Position numbers and translations under genes: made by a program. Shown piece after piece: positions 37,712-46,110 of a stretch of DNA of 64,000 nt. The first letter of the stretch is position 1. The number at the start of each line of letters is the position of its first letter. The notes beneath the pieces are model-generated. The model was not told the origin of the DNA, did no database searches, and saw only the letters and a list, made by a program, of their open reading frames with translations. Source of the stretch: Maritimibacter sp. REDSEA-S28_B5 (lineage in GTDB: Bacteria; Pseudomonadota; Alphaproteobacteria; Rhodobacterales; Rhodobacteraceae); assembly GCA_001626765.1 (NCBI GenBank), contig LUOO01000019.1:62001-126000 (forward strand), in the 5' to 3' direction.

Positions 37712-39084
37712 TCCAGCGCAGGTATCGCGGTATCGAAGACGGAAAAGGCGCCGTCGCGGCGCGCCCGCGCCTCGACCCCCGGTGCCAGCGCGACCCGCGC
37801 CGCGCCGACACCGAAATGGTCCGCCAGACGGCTTTCGACGGCGAGCATCTGATATTGGTTGAACAGATAGGAGCTTTCCGCGCTCACATCCTCGAAGCGG
37901 GCGTTGAACCAGGCGCGTTCGGCGTCGAGCACGTCGAGCAACGTGCGCGTTCCGGCGCCGAACTGGTCGATATACTGGTCGGCGGTGCGCCGCGTCGCGG
38001 CCAGTTGCCGGTCGAAAAGCACCGTGCGTTCGATGTTGGCGGTCCAGGCGTTCCACGTGGTCATGGCGAGCGCACGCAGGTCGCGCACGGCGGCGTCGCG
38101 TTCCGCGAGCGCCTCGGCGGTGCGCAGCATCGCGGCAGAGCGGGCGGGCTTGCGGCCCCCCGACCAGATTTCCCATTCCGCGCGCGCACCCACGAAGGCA
38201 TCGGTCTGCGTGCCCGGGACACCGCCAAGGTTGCGGCCCGCGCCCACGCCCGCCTGCAGCTTGATTTGCGGCAGCGCGTCCGAGGCCACGATGTCTTGTG
38301 CGGCATAGGCGGCCTGCACATTGGCGTCGGCGGCCTTGACCCTGTGGCTCGCAGCCACGGCACGGGCGACGAATGCCTCCTCGGTCTGCGCGCCGTTGCC
38401 GGGCCAGGGGGCCGACATCGGACCCTTGGGCGCATGGCCCACGAGCGCCTCGTAGCGCGCCACGGCATTGGCCCCGGCTTCCTCGACCTGAATGGCGGCG
38501 AGCCTCGCGGCCACGATCCGCTGCTCGACTTCGAAGCGTTCCGAGGCAGGCAGTCGACCGGCGTCGACCAGTTCGCCGACGCGCGTGCCGAACTCGCGGT
38601 GCTTGGTCACGTTCTGATAGGCGAGCGCGGCCAGCTGGCGATGGCGCAGCACGTCGATATAGGCCTCGACCACCGAGAGAGCGAGGGTTTCCGAGGCATC
38701 GAGCGCGCCGAAGATCGCCTGATCGACGCGCGCGGCGTCGCGGTAGACCTCGTTTGCGCGTCGGTAGCCGTCAAAGACGACATACTCCGCCCGAACGCCG
38801 ATTTCCGCCGCGCCCGTCACCCGGCGGTTCTGCGCGGGCGAGAGCCGGGCGGCGTCGTCGTAGTAATAGGCCCCGGCTTCGGCAAAGGCGCTGACAGTGG
38901 GCAGGAAATCCCGTTCGCGGGCGAGCATCTCCATCGCGGTCGCACGGACATTGGCGTCATTTGCGCGCGCGGTGGGGTTGTTCGTGATGGCTGCTTGCAC
39001 CGCCTCACGCAGGCTTTCCGCGCGGACAGGCAGGGCCGCCGCCGCGAGGCAAAGGCCGATCAGGGCGTGCTTCAGAACGCGCAT
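37708..39084 (-). CDS. TolC-family outer-membrane channel of the type I system
   Basis: The outer-membrane exit duct. The 458-residue product has a signal peptide (MRVLKHALIGLCLAAAALPVRA) and the TolC/LapE repeat architecture: long amphipathic helices with strands VRAEYVVFDGYRR and ARAEWEIWSGGRKP. The motif pair GRLPASERFEVEQR and GAGTRTLLDVLDAERAWF, one in each half, is typical. It is first in the operon and overlaps the ABC gene by 4 bp. Confidence 0.92.
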   Translation of the reverse strand: MRVLKHALIGLCLAAAALPVRAESLREAVQAAITNNPTARANDANVRATAMEMLARERDFLPTVSAFAEAGAYYYDDAARLSPAQNRRVTGAAEIGVRAEYVVFDGYRRANEVYRDAARVDQAIFGALDASETLALSVVEAYIDVLRHRQLAALAYQNVTKHREFGTRVGELVDAGRLPASERFEVEQRIVAARLAAIQVEEAGANAVARYEALVGHAPKGPMSAPWPGNGAQTEEAFVARAVAASHRVKAADANVQAAYAAQDIVASDALPQIKLQAGVGAGRNLGGVPGTQTDAFVGARAEWEIWSGGRKPARSAAMLRTAEALAERDAAVRDLRALAMTTWNAWTANIERTVLFDRQLAATRRTADQYIDQFGAGTRTLLDVLDAERAWFNARFEDVSAESSYLFNQYQMLAVESRLADHFGVGAARVALAPGVEARARRDGAFSVFDTAIPALE

Positions 39085-39209
39085 GGTTTACTCCCCTGCC
39101 GCCTTCAAATACGCGGCACTCAGTCTCAATTCCTGATCCTGTCTAGCTCGGCAGGTCCCCGGATAGAAGGTTCGCGGGCACTGCGCCCGTCACGGCTGCG
39201 GGATTTGTG

Positions 39210-39590
39210 TCATCCCCACCACAAGAGCCCCAGGATCATCGCAAGCATGGTGATCTGATGGGCAAACTGGTCGACCCCGGTCCAGATCCAATATTCCCGC
39301 ATCTTGGCGTCGAGCGCGCGGCGCCTCAGGATCTGATCCTTCGACCAGTCCACATGGTAATGCACGACGAACTCGAACACCGCGAGGCCCAGCGCCAGCA
39401 TCGGGGCAAAGCCCAGAGCGACAATCACGACGAGGGAAAAGACCGCGTGCATCCCGGCATGGGCGATTCCGCCGGGGTGGCCATAGCGGCCCTTGTTCGC
39501 GACCATCCAGCCGGTCTGCCAGACGTAATCTGCGAGCAGGTGCTTCACCTGCATCAGGAGTAGGATCAAGAGCAGCCGCTCTGGCGTCAT
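39210..39590 (-). CDS. DUF3307 membrane protein
   Basis: A 126-residue membrane protein of the DUF3307 family. The conserved sequence is KHLLADYVWQT at the start, an internal GGIAHAGMHAVFS histidine pair, VVHYHVDWSKD and VDQFAHQITM. The repeated His/Asp pattern inside membrane helices suggests a metal- or substrate-binding site, but no function is established. The start MTPERLLLIL at 39590 was chosen; the upstream extension to 39698 is hydrophilic and unlike the family. No obvious operon. Confidence 0.8.
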   Translation of the reverse strand: MTPERLLLILLLMQVKHLLADYVWQTGWMVANKGRYGHPGGIAHAGMHAVFSLVVIVALGFAPMLALGLAVFEFVVHYHVDWSKDQILRRRALDAKMREYWIWTGVDQFAHQITMLAMILGLLWWG

Positions 39591-39759
39591 GTCGCGCCCT
39601 GCCTCAGTAATATTGTCGTTCGGTCCGGCGTTGCGGCGCGTTTTCCCCGGCGCGGGGCCAGAACCTCGCCGGGTCCGGTTCGGTGACATGAAACGCATCT
39701 CGCCGCGCTACGGTCAACCACTTACCGTCTATCGGGCGGGCCTGCCTCACACCAAGGCG

Positions 39760-40467
39760 TCACACAATGGGGGGATGAGCCTTTTCGTGAGCTGACAGCC
39801 GCGCGTTCGCCTCGATCAGTTTTTGCTTGGTGGCATCGGCCAAGTGCTTGGACAGCGCGCCTGCAAATTCCACGTCGCGTTCCGTGAGCGCGCGCAGCGC
39901 GGTGCCCGAGACGGTGAAGATCCGCGACGGATCGACCGTCTCGACGGTGGCCGAGGCGGGGGCTGCGTCCATCACGGCCATTTCCCCGATGAAGCCGCGC
40001 TTGATCGTCGCGATGTTGGCGCCGCCCGACAGGACCTTGGCCGCGCCGTGAAGCATGAAGTGCAGGTGCGTCACCGATTGTCCCTCGGTCGTGAGGACCG
40101 TGCCGGGGTCGGCATCCATCCAGACGCCCTTGTTCAGCAGCGCCCGCGCCGTTGCCCGCGACATGCGTGGCAGGCCGTAGGAGATGAGCGTCATCTCCTC
40201 GTCCGAGAAGTTGAGCCGCGAGTTGATGAAATAGGTCCTCGCGATCCCGTAGACGGAAATCACGATCCAGATCACCTCGACCACGAAGGCCGCTGCGTTC
40301 CAGTCTTTCCAGAGCGAGACGAGCATCAGGATGGCGGAGATGAGGTAAAGACCCGGATACGTATAGCCGGTGCCGCGAATGTATCCGGTCTGCAAGAGTG
40401 CGTAGGCCGTCACGGCCAGCACGACCGACAGAATGCCGGACCAGTCAAACAAGGTGAGCTGCCACAT
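39760..40467 (-). CDS. Membrane-anchored cyclic-nucleotide-binding protein
   Basis: A 235-residue protein with three N-terminal membrane helices (about 1-75, resembling small CBU_0592-type membrane domains) followed by a cNMP-binding domain. The domain shows GTVLTTEGQSVTHLHFMLHG and GFIGEMAVMDAAPASATVET, the latter matching the phosphate-binding cassette, although the usual Arg of R-x-A is replaced (PASATV). The layout recalls Popeye-domain proteins. The start at 40467 (MWQLTLFDWSG) was chosen; the open frame to 40740 is a shadow. No clear Shine-Dalgarno precedes it. Ligand binding is unproven. Confidence 0.75.
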   Translation of the reverse strand: MWQLTLFDWSGILSVVLAVTAYALLQTGYIRGTGYTYPGLYLISAILMLVSLWKDWNAAAFVVEVIWIVISVYGIARTYFINSRLNFSDEEMTLISYGLPRMSRATARALLNKGVWMDADPGTVLTTEGQSVTHLHFMLHGAAKVLSGGANIATIKRGFIGEMAVMDAAPASATVETVDPSRIFTVSGTALRALTERDVEFAGALSKHLADATKQKLIEANARLSAHEKAHPPIV

Positions 40468-40485
40468 ATCAAAAACTTTTCGCGA

Positions 40486-40512
40486 GGGCGGGAGGCCAAT
40501 CAGGTCCCGCCC
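40486..40512 (-). terminator. Hairpin between the dehydrogenase and the cNMP-binding gene
   Basis: GGGCGGGA and TCCCGCCC form a perfect 8-bp stem with an 11-nt loop. On the minus strand it is followed about 13 nt later by TTTTT. It could end the dehydrogenase transcript or act in the leader of the next gene; the T run is displaced, so confidence is modest. Confidence 0.4.
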
Positions 40513-40598
40513 GCAGGTAAAAATGCCGTCGATCGAGTGATCGTGCACAATCTTCTGCGATTTCGCCCTCAGATCAAGCCAATTGCGGCCCGGAGAGG

Positions 40599-41687
40599 TT
40601 ATTTCAGCAGGACCACGTTTCGCTTGGCGCTCCCGGATTTGGTCGAGGCGATCGCCTCGTTGATCTGGTCGAGCGTGAAGCGGCCCGAAATCAGCTCGTC
40701 CAGCTTGAGCCGCTTCTGTTCGTAAAGATCGACCATCCACGGAATATCCCGCGCGATCACGGTGTTGCCCATCATGGTGCCCAGAATGCCCTGGCTCGCG
40801 TTGCCCATGGCCAGCGGCGAATAGCTCGCCTTGTCGCGGGCATGGGGCAGGCCGACCATGATCACATTGCCGCCGGGGGCGAGGTAACGGGGGGCCGCGT
40901 CATAGACCGGGGCCACGCCCACGGTGACGAACACCGCATCCGCGCCGCGCCCGCCGTTCAGTTTCTTGGCCGCTGACCACGGTTTTTCCTCGGTGGCGAG
41001 CACGCCGTGGGTCGCGCCGAAGTCGCGCGCCATGTCGAGCTTTTCTTCGGTCATGTCCACTGCGATGATCCTGGCCGCCCCCGCGATCCGCGCGCCCTGA
41101 ATGGCGTTGAGGCCCACGCCGCCCGCGCCGATCACCACGACGGTCTGGCCGGGCCGGACCTGCGCGACGTTCACGACGGACCCGATCCCGGTGATCACGC
41201 CGCAGGCCAGAAGCGCGGCGGACTCCATGGGCACGCTGTCGGCAATCTTGACGACCTGCGAGGACAGGACCACGACCCTCTCGGCAAAAGCACCGGCTTG
41301 CAGCCCTTGGTAGACCGGGGCGCCGCCCTTGGTCAGCGGTCCCTGTTCCATCCCGTCATAGGGCGTTTCGCAGGTCACCGGTCGCGCGGTCTGGCAGGAC
41401 GGGCAATGGCCGCAGGCCCGGATCAGCGTTACGACGACCTTGTCGCCAACCGCCAGGCCATGCACCTCGGGCCCGACCCTGGACACCACGCCCGCCGCCT
41501 CGTGGCCATAGACCGCAGGCAGTGGGCCGCCAAAGCCGCCCTCGGCAAAGGAGATGTCGGACTGGCAGATTGCGACGGCGTGGATCTCCACCTCGACCTC
41601 GCCCGCCTCGGGGGCGCGAATGTCGATCTCCTCGATCACCAGCGGTTCACCGAAGGTGTGGCAGACGGCGGCCTTGATCTTGTCCAT
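40599..41687 (-). CDS. Zinc-dependent alcohol dehydrogenase (class III-like MDR)
   Basis: A 362-residue NAD(P)-dependent dehydrogenase. Catalytic zinc ligands are in ICQSD (Cys; the usual His/Thr after it is Gln) and YGHEAAG. The structural zinc tetrad lies in ACGHCPSCQTARPVTCE. The Rossmann motif is VIGAGGVGLNAIQGARIAG. The start at 41687 has a GGAGG ribosome site; the frame is open upstream to 41753 without family sequence. It resembles acyl-CoA-independent class III and mycothiol-type enzymes; the substrate is unknown. It lies 84 bp downstream of the hydrolase operon, on the same strand, and may be its last gene. Confidence 0.88.
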   Translation of the reverse strand: MDKIKAAVCHTFGEPLVIEEIDIRAPEAGEVEVEIHAVAICQSDISFAEGGFGGPLPAVYGHEAAGVVSRVGPEVHGLAVGDKVVVTLIRACGHCPSCQTARPVTCETPYDGMEQGPLTKGGAPVYQGLQAGAFAERVVVLSSQVVKIADSVPMESAALLACGVITGIGSVVNVAQVRPGQTVVVIGAGGVGLNAIQGARIAGAARIIAVDMTEEKLDMARDFGATHGVLATEEKPWSAAKKLNGGRGADAVFVTVGVAPVYDAAPRYLAPGGNVIMVGLPHARDKASYSPLAMGNASQGILGTMMGNTVIARDIPWMVDLYEQKRLKLDELISGRFTLDQINEAIASTKSGSAKRNVVLLK

Positions 41688-41771
41688 GGTGTCCTCCCTT
41701 TCCGCGAAACCGCGTTTCGCAATCGTCATGCCGCGCCAAGCCGCTTCGGGCAAGCGCCCCCTGCGCTGACG

Positions 41772-42485
41772 TTACGTCCGGGCGGCAAACTCGGCCAGAA
41801 CTCGCGCCAGCCGGTCGGGCATCTGGAAGAACGGCGAATGGCCAGAGGGGAGATGAACCCGCTCGCTGTCCTCGAAACCGGCAGCCATTTGCGCCTGATG
41901 GGCGGGCGGGATACCTCGGTCCTCGTCGCAAAAGACGTAGAGCTTCGGCACATGCGCTGACGCCCCGGTCAGTGTCGCGGGAGTCGTCTGGGGCTTGAAC
42001 GGCTGCCACGACAGAAGCGGTGCCGCGCGTTCGGCTGTTCCGGGCGGGCAGTCGGCATACATCGGGCCGGCTACGAAGTCGCCCTTGAAGCGGAAGGCCA
42101 CCCGGTCTTCACGTAGTTCGAATGCCTCGCGCATCGGCTGCTCCGGCGCCTCTTTCAGCATCGCCACAAGCGACTTCCCCGGTTGCGGCACATAGGCCGT
42201 CACATAGACCAGCCCCGCGACGTTCTCGGGCAACCGCTCGGCCGCTTCGGTGATCGCGAAGCCGCCCGCCGAATGACCGACAAGAACGTTTGGGCCATCG
42301 ACCGCACCCAGCACCGCATCGGCGTAGCCCGCGAGCGTGACATCTTCTAGCGGCGTGTCGTCGGACCCCGCGCCCGGCAGGTCGATGGCAACACCTTCGT
42401 GCCCCAGCGCGGCGAGTTCGGCGATGGTCTCGTCCCAGCACCAGGCGCCGTGGCTCGATCCGTGGATGAGGAGGAAACGTGCCAT
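41772..42485 (-). CDS. Alpha/beta-hydrolase, salicylate-esterase/hydroxynitrile-lyase-like
   Basis: A 237-residue hydrolase: the N-terminal FLLIHGSSHGAWCWDE, nucleophile elbow VGHSAGGFA, and SGHSPFFQMPDRLA with the catalytic His. The family includes plant-like methyl esterases and hydroxynitrile lyases. The start at 42485 shares a base with the stop of the preceding gene. Substrate unknown. It is the last of five overlapping genes starting at 45697. Confidence 0.87.
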   Translation of the reverse strand: MARFLLIHGSSHGAWCWDETIAELAALGHEGVAIDLPGAGSDDTPLEDVTLAGYADAVLGAVDGPNVLVGHSAGGFAITEAAERLPENVAGLVYVTAYVPQPGKSLVAMLKEAPEQPMREAFELREDRVAFRFKGDFVAGPMYADCPPGTAERAAPLLSWQPFKPQTTPATLTGASAHVPKLYVFCDEDRGIPPAHQAQMAAGFEDSERVHLPSGHSPFFQMPDRLARVLAEFAART

Positions 42486-43306
42486 CAGATATGTCCGATC
42501 TCGGTCAGAAAGGTGGTCAGGAGCGCGGCAAAGGCCTCGGGCTGGTCGAGGCAAGGGACGTGGCCCGCCTTGCGGATGACCTCGAACCGCGACCCGCGCA
42601 CCAGACCGGCGGTCTCGCGCACGAGGTCGGCGGGGGTCGATCCGTCCTCGCTGCCCGCGATCACCAACGTGGGCAAGGCGAGGCGCGCAGTCGATTCGTA
42701 GAGGTCCGTTTCTCCGATGGCGGCCATTGCGCCCATGATGCCCTCGGGGGCCTGTCCGGCCACCATGTCGCGCACCCGTGCGACAAGTTCGGGCCGCGCG
42801 GCGCGGGTTGCACGGGGAAACCAGCGCTCCATCGTGCCCTCCGCCATCGTGCGCGTCCCCTTGTCCCGCACAAGCGCAATCCGGTCCTGCCATGTTTCGG
42901 GCGTGCCGATCTTGGTCGCCGTGTTCGACAGCACCATAGCGCGCACGAGGTCCATCCGCTCCGCCGCCAGCCCCTGCGCCACCATCCCGCCGATGGACAG
43001 ACCGACGACGGCCGTCTCGCGGGCGTCCAGATCGTCGAGAAGCCGCGCCGCATCGCCAACCAGATCGCCCATGTAGTATGGCCCCGGCGGCACGTCCGAC
43101 TGACCGTGCCCGCGCATGTCGTAGCGGATCACGCGCAGCTCCTCGGGCAAGAGCGCAACCACATCGTCCCAGATGGTCAGATCGGTGCCGAGCGCATTGG
43201 CAAAGAACACGACCGGCCCGTCCTCAGGTCCATCGGCGCGGTAATGGCTGTGGAACGGTGCCGCGACCCTCGGAAAGATCGGCAGATCATGTGCGTGGTC
43301 GTGCAT
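42485..43306 (-). CDS. pcaD: 3-oxoadipate enol-lactonase-like hydrolase
   Basis: A 273-residue alpha/beta-hydrolase with features of PcaD, which opens the enol-lactone of the beta-ketoadipate pathway: VVFFANALGTDLTIWDD, RYDMRGHGQSDVPPGPY, nucleophile GLSIGGMVAQ, GSEDGSTPADL (Asp) and GHVPCLDQPEAF (His). No other pca genes lie nearby, so the pathway role is uncertain. It overlaps its neighbours by 1 bp on each side. Confidence 0.78.
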   Translation of the reverse strand: MHDHAHDLPIFPRVAAPFHSHYRADGPEDGPVVFFANALGTDLTIWDDVVALLPEELRVIRYDMRGHGQSDVPPGPYYMGDLVGDAARLLDDLDARETAVVGLSIGGMVAQGLAAERMDLVRAMVLSNTATKIGTPETWQDRIALVRDKGTRTMAEGTMERWFPRATRAARPELVARVRDMVAGQAPEGIMGAMAAIGETDLYESTARLALPTLVIAGSEDGSTPADLVRETAGLVRGSRFEVIRKAGHVPCLDQPEAFAALLTTFLTEIGHI

Positions 43307-44193
43307 CAGAGCATCGCCATCGCACGGCCAAAGACCTCGGGATCGACGTTGCCGCCGCTTGTTACCGCGATCACCGTGTCCGCCTCGCATTTGCCGGTGA
43401 GGGCGGCTGCGAGCGCTACTGCGCCGCCGGGCTCCACGACGATCTTGAGCCTGAGGAACGCCTGCGCCATGGCGTGCAAGGCGTCGTCCTCGGTCACGGT
43501 CAGGCCCGGCCCGCAGAGCGCGAGCATATGGGGCAGGGTGAGCTTGCCGGGCGAGGGCGTGATGATCGCGTCGCAGATGTTGCCGGACAGGCGCGGGTTC
43601 ACCTCGTGATGCCCGGATATGAGCGAGCGCGCGACGTCGTCGAAGCCCTCGGGTTCCACCGGATGCACCCGCATCCCCGGCGCGGCATCCGCGAGCGCCA
43701 GCGCCACGCCCGAAGTTAGCCCGCCCGTGCCTTGGCCTGCGATGACCTGGGGCTCGTCGAAGGGTTTGACCAGCGTCAGCCCGCGCTCGGTTGCAAGCCG
43801 CGCGCCGATCTCGTCGCGGTCCTCGGTGGCGCGGTCATAGGTAACGACCTCGGCCCCGAACCCACGGGTGTTCGTCAATTTCAGTGCGGGGGCGTCGGAG
43901 GGCATAACAATGACCGCCGGAACCCCGAACTCCCGTGCCGCGAGCGCCACACCCTGCGCGTGATTGCCCGAAGAAAAGGCGATGACTCCCCGCGCCCGCA
44001 CGTCCGGGTCGAGCGCGGAAAGCGCGTTCTTGGCCCCTCGATACTTGAAGCTGCCGGTGTGTTGAAGACACTCAGCCTTGACCAGCACGCGCCGCCCGGC
44101 CAGCTCGTCCAGAAACGGCGAGGACAGGAGCGGCGTTACGCGCGCATGGCCGGTGAGCCGCTCGCGGGCGGCACGGATCATCTCGATATTCAA
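43306..44193 (-). CDS. Threonine/serine dehydratase-like PLP enzyme with internal deletion
   Basis: A fold-type II PLP enzyme resembling catabolic threonine ammonia-lyase or serine racemase. The PLP lysine is K50 (GSFKYRGA) and the SSGNHAQG loop is intact. At residues 151-160 the sequence runs IAGQGT directly into GGLTSGVAL. Relatives have roughly 20-26 residues between these parts (the stretch ending in the tetraglycine loop that holds the PLP phosphate). The protein is 295 residues rather than ~320. The deletion is in frame, so a full product is made but is probably impaired. It shares 1 bp with the gene after it and 4 bp with the gene before it. Confidence 0.82.
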   Translation of the reverse strand: MNIEMIRAARERLTGHARVTPLLSSPFLDELAGRRVLVKAECLQHTGSFKYRGAKNALSALDPDVRARGVIAFSSGNHAQGVALAAREFGVPAVIVMPSDAPALKLTNTRGFGAEVVTYDRATEDRDEIGARLATERGLTLVKPFDEPQVIAGQGTGGLTSGVALALADAAPGMRVHPVEPEGFDDVARSLISGHHEVNPRLSGNICDAIITPSPGKLTLPHMLALCGPGLTVTEDDALHAMAQAFLRLKIVVEPGGAVALAAALTGKCEADTVIAVTSGGNVDPEVFGRAMAML

Positions 44194-45011
44194 CGGCAGG
44201 CCTCCAGCCAGCGGGTTATGGCGGCAAGCGCCTCGGGTTCGTCCAGAAACGGGATATGGGCGCGGTCGGGCACCACGGCGGCGATCATGTCGGGGCGACG
44301 CGCCTGCATCTCGGCCAGCGTCGCGGCCGACAGCACGTCCGAGTTCACGCCGCGAATGACCGCGACCGGCTTGCCCGCCAGCGCGTCGAAGAGCGGCCAG
44401 AGGTCCGGTGCATCGGCGGCCATGGCGGCAAGGAAGCTCTCGCGCAGGGCAGGGTCATAGTTGATCGTCAGCCCCTCCGGTGTTTCGTCGTAGTTGCGCT
44501 CGGCCTCTTCCCGCCAGCGCGACGGGGGGACGCTCGAGAACCCCTTGGCCGTGGCTGCGCGGATCTCGGCGGCCTCGTCCAGCGTCCGGGCCTTGGGGTT
44601 GCGCCCGATATAGGCGTCGATGGCGGCCAGCCCTGCGGGCTCCAGCACCGGACCGACATCGTTCAGGCAGACGCCGATCACACGCGGAGTTTGAGTCGCC
44701 GCTATGAACATGGCGTTGATGCCCCCGCGCGAGGTGCCAAGGAAAGCGGCGCGTTCGATCCCGAGATGGTCCATGAGCGCCACAACGTCGCCCGCTTCGG
44801 TCGGCACGGTATAGGTGGACCAGTCCGCCCAGCCCGAGCCGCCGCGCCCGCGATAGTCGGGGCGGATCAGCCGCACGTCCGTGAGGTGCGGCGCGAGGAA
44901 ATCGAAATCCCGCCCGTTGCGGGTCAGTCCCGACAGCGCGATGAGCGGCAGGCCGTCGCCCTCGTCGGTGTAGGCGATCCGGGTTCCATCGGTGGTGGTG
45001 AAGCTCTTCAT
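44190..45011 (-). CDS. Alpha/beta-hydrolase of unknown substrate
   Basis: A 273-residue hydrolase: FTTTDGTRIAYTDEGDGLPL, the oxyanion region ALSGLTRNGRDF, RPDYRGRGGSGW, nucleophile GTSRGGINA and a C-terminal His in PDRAHIPFLDEPEA. It is the third alpha/beta-hydrolase of this operon and the three are not obvious duplicates. Overlaps of 4 bp with both neighbours suggest coupled translation. The substrate is not predictable from sequence alone. Confidence 0.87.
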   Translation of the reverse strand: MKSFTTTDGTRIAYTDEGDGLPLIALSGLTRNGRDFDFLAPHLTDVRLIRPDYRGRGGSGWADWSTYTVPTEAGDVVALMDHLGIERAAFLGTSRGGINAMFIAATQTPRVIGVCLNDVGPVLEPAGLAAIDAYIGRNPKARTLDEAAEIRAATAKGFSSVPPSRWREEAERNYDETPEGLTINYDPALRESFLAAMAADAPDLWPLFDALAGKPVAVIRGVNSDVLSAATLAEMQARRPDMIAAVVPDRAHIPFLDEPEALAAITRWLEACR

Positions 45012-45697
45012 ATGGCGCTCGCGATGTCGGGAATGGCGCTGAGGTCGGTGAGCATTTCATGGGGCGGATGGCCGAGCCGGTCCATCGGCAGCCCTGCCCG
45101 GTTGATCCAGGCGGTGACGAAGCCGAAGCCCGCCGCGCCCGCGGCATCCCAGCCGTTCGAGGAAACGAAGAGCACCTCGTCACGGGCGCAGGCGAAGCGG
45201 TCGGTGACCATTGCGTAGACCGGGGCCGCCGGCTTGAACACGCCCACGCTTTCCACGCTGAGCACATCGTCCAGCATCGCGCCGATCCCGGCGCTCTCGA
45301 CCGCACCCGCAAGCATGTCTGGCGAGCCGTTCGACAGGATCGCGACGTGTCTTCCCTGCGCCTTCAGGGCCTTGAGAACGCTCTCGACCTCGGGATAGGC
45401 GGAAAGCTCCCAATACAGCGCGCGCAGGCGGTCGCGCAGCGCGGTATCGCCGCCCAGTCCCTGCGCTTCGAGCGCCCAGTCCAGACCGTCTTTGGTCACC
45501 TGCCAGAACGGCACATGTTCGCCGGTGATCGCCCGGAGCCACGAGTATTCAAGCTGCTTCAGGCGCCAGTCGGCGGCAAGCCGTGGCCACACATCGGCCA
45601 GCTTGCCCGCGCCCGGTTCCGCCGCCGCTTCACGCGCCGCCGCTGTCACGTCGAAAAGCGTGCCATAGGCGTCGAAAATGCAGGTCGTGATCGCCAT
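45008..45697 (-). CDS. Haloacid dehalogenase type II (L-2-haloacid dehalogenase)
   Basis: A 229-residue HAD-superfamily enzyme. The nucleophile Asp is in CIFDAYGTLFDV, the Ser/Thr motif in ILSNGSPDM and the Lys in GVFKPAAPVY. The segment FVSSNGWDAAGAAGFGF carries the Ser-Asn-Asp set characteristic of true L-2-haloacid dehalogenases rather than general phosphatases. It is the first gene of a five- or six-gene operon, overlapping the next gene by 4 bp. Dehalogenation is inferred from motif; the natural substrate is unknown. Confidence 0.88.
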   Translation of the reverse strand: MAITTCIFDAYGTLFDVTAAAREAAAEPGAGKLADVWPRLAADWRLKQLEYSWLRAITGEHVPFWQVTKDGLDWALEAQGLGGDTALRDRLRALYWELSAYPEVESVLKALKAQGRHVAILSNGSPDMLAGAVESAGIGAMLDDVLSVESVGVFKPAAPVYAMVTDRFACARDEVLFVSSNGWDAAGAAGFGFVTAWINRAGLPMDRLGHPPHEMLTDLSAIPDIASAI

Positions 45698-46110
45698 GAA
45701 GCCCCTCCGTTCTGCCGCAGACTGTCACGCGGGCGCGGCGAGGGAAAGACCGGCGCGGCAAGACATCGGGCGGATCGGTTCAATCAGGATCGAAAGGAGA
45801 GGGGGCGCTGCCGTGGCGGGTTCCGGGTCGTTCACAGCGACCACCACGCCACGGCCAGCCGAGTTTTCGGGGACAGGTCGAGACGTTCCCCCAAAGGTTC
45901 ACAGGGGGCCGCGCGGAGAGATGACTTTCGGAGAGATCACCGCGCGACCCGTGCCTTAATCATGCCCCAGACCGTTTCAATCGGGCAAGAATTATGGCGG
46001 AAACGGATTGTTTCGATTCATGAAAGGCGGTGGATCACGCCTCCATCTTGCCGCTTGACAGTTTTCTTGCCGGGGCTACAGCTAAGTCCGCTATCACCGG
46101 GGACAGTGCT
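45698..46110. other. Gene-poor region of about 410 bp
   Basis: No convincing gene or RNA was found. It contains a 7-bp inverted repeat CGCGCGG/CCGCGCG (about 45911-45950) enclosing two copies of GGAGAGAT, and a promoter-like TTGACA near the 3' end that would serve the next gene. The dehalogenase operon presumably starts leftwards from this region, but no clear minus-strand promoter was seen. Confidence 0.5.
46055..46082 (+). promoter_or_regulatory. Candidate promoter for the unknown membrane protein gene
   Basis: A perfect -35 TTGACA at 46055-46060 is followed after 16 bp by TACAGC (46077-46082), a weak -10. The next ATG of a conserved gene is at 46111. The -10 is poor, so confidence is limited. 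Confidence 0.38.
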
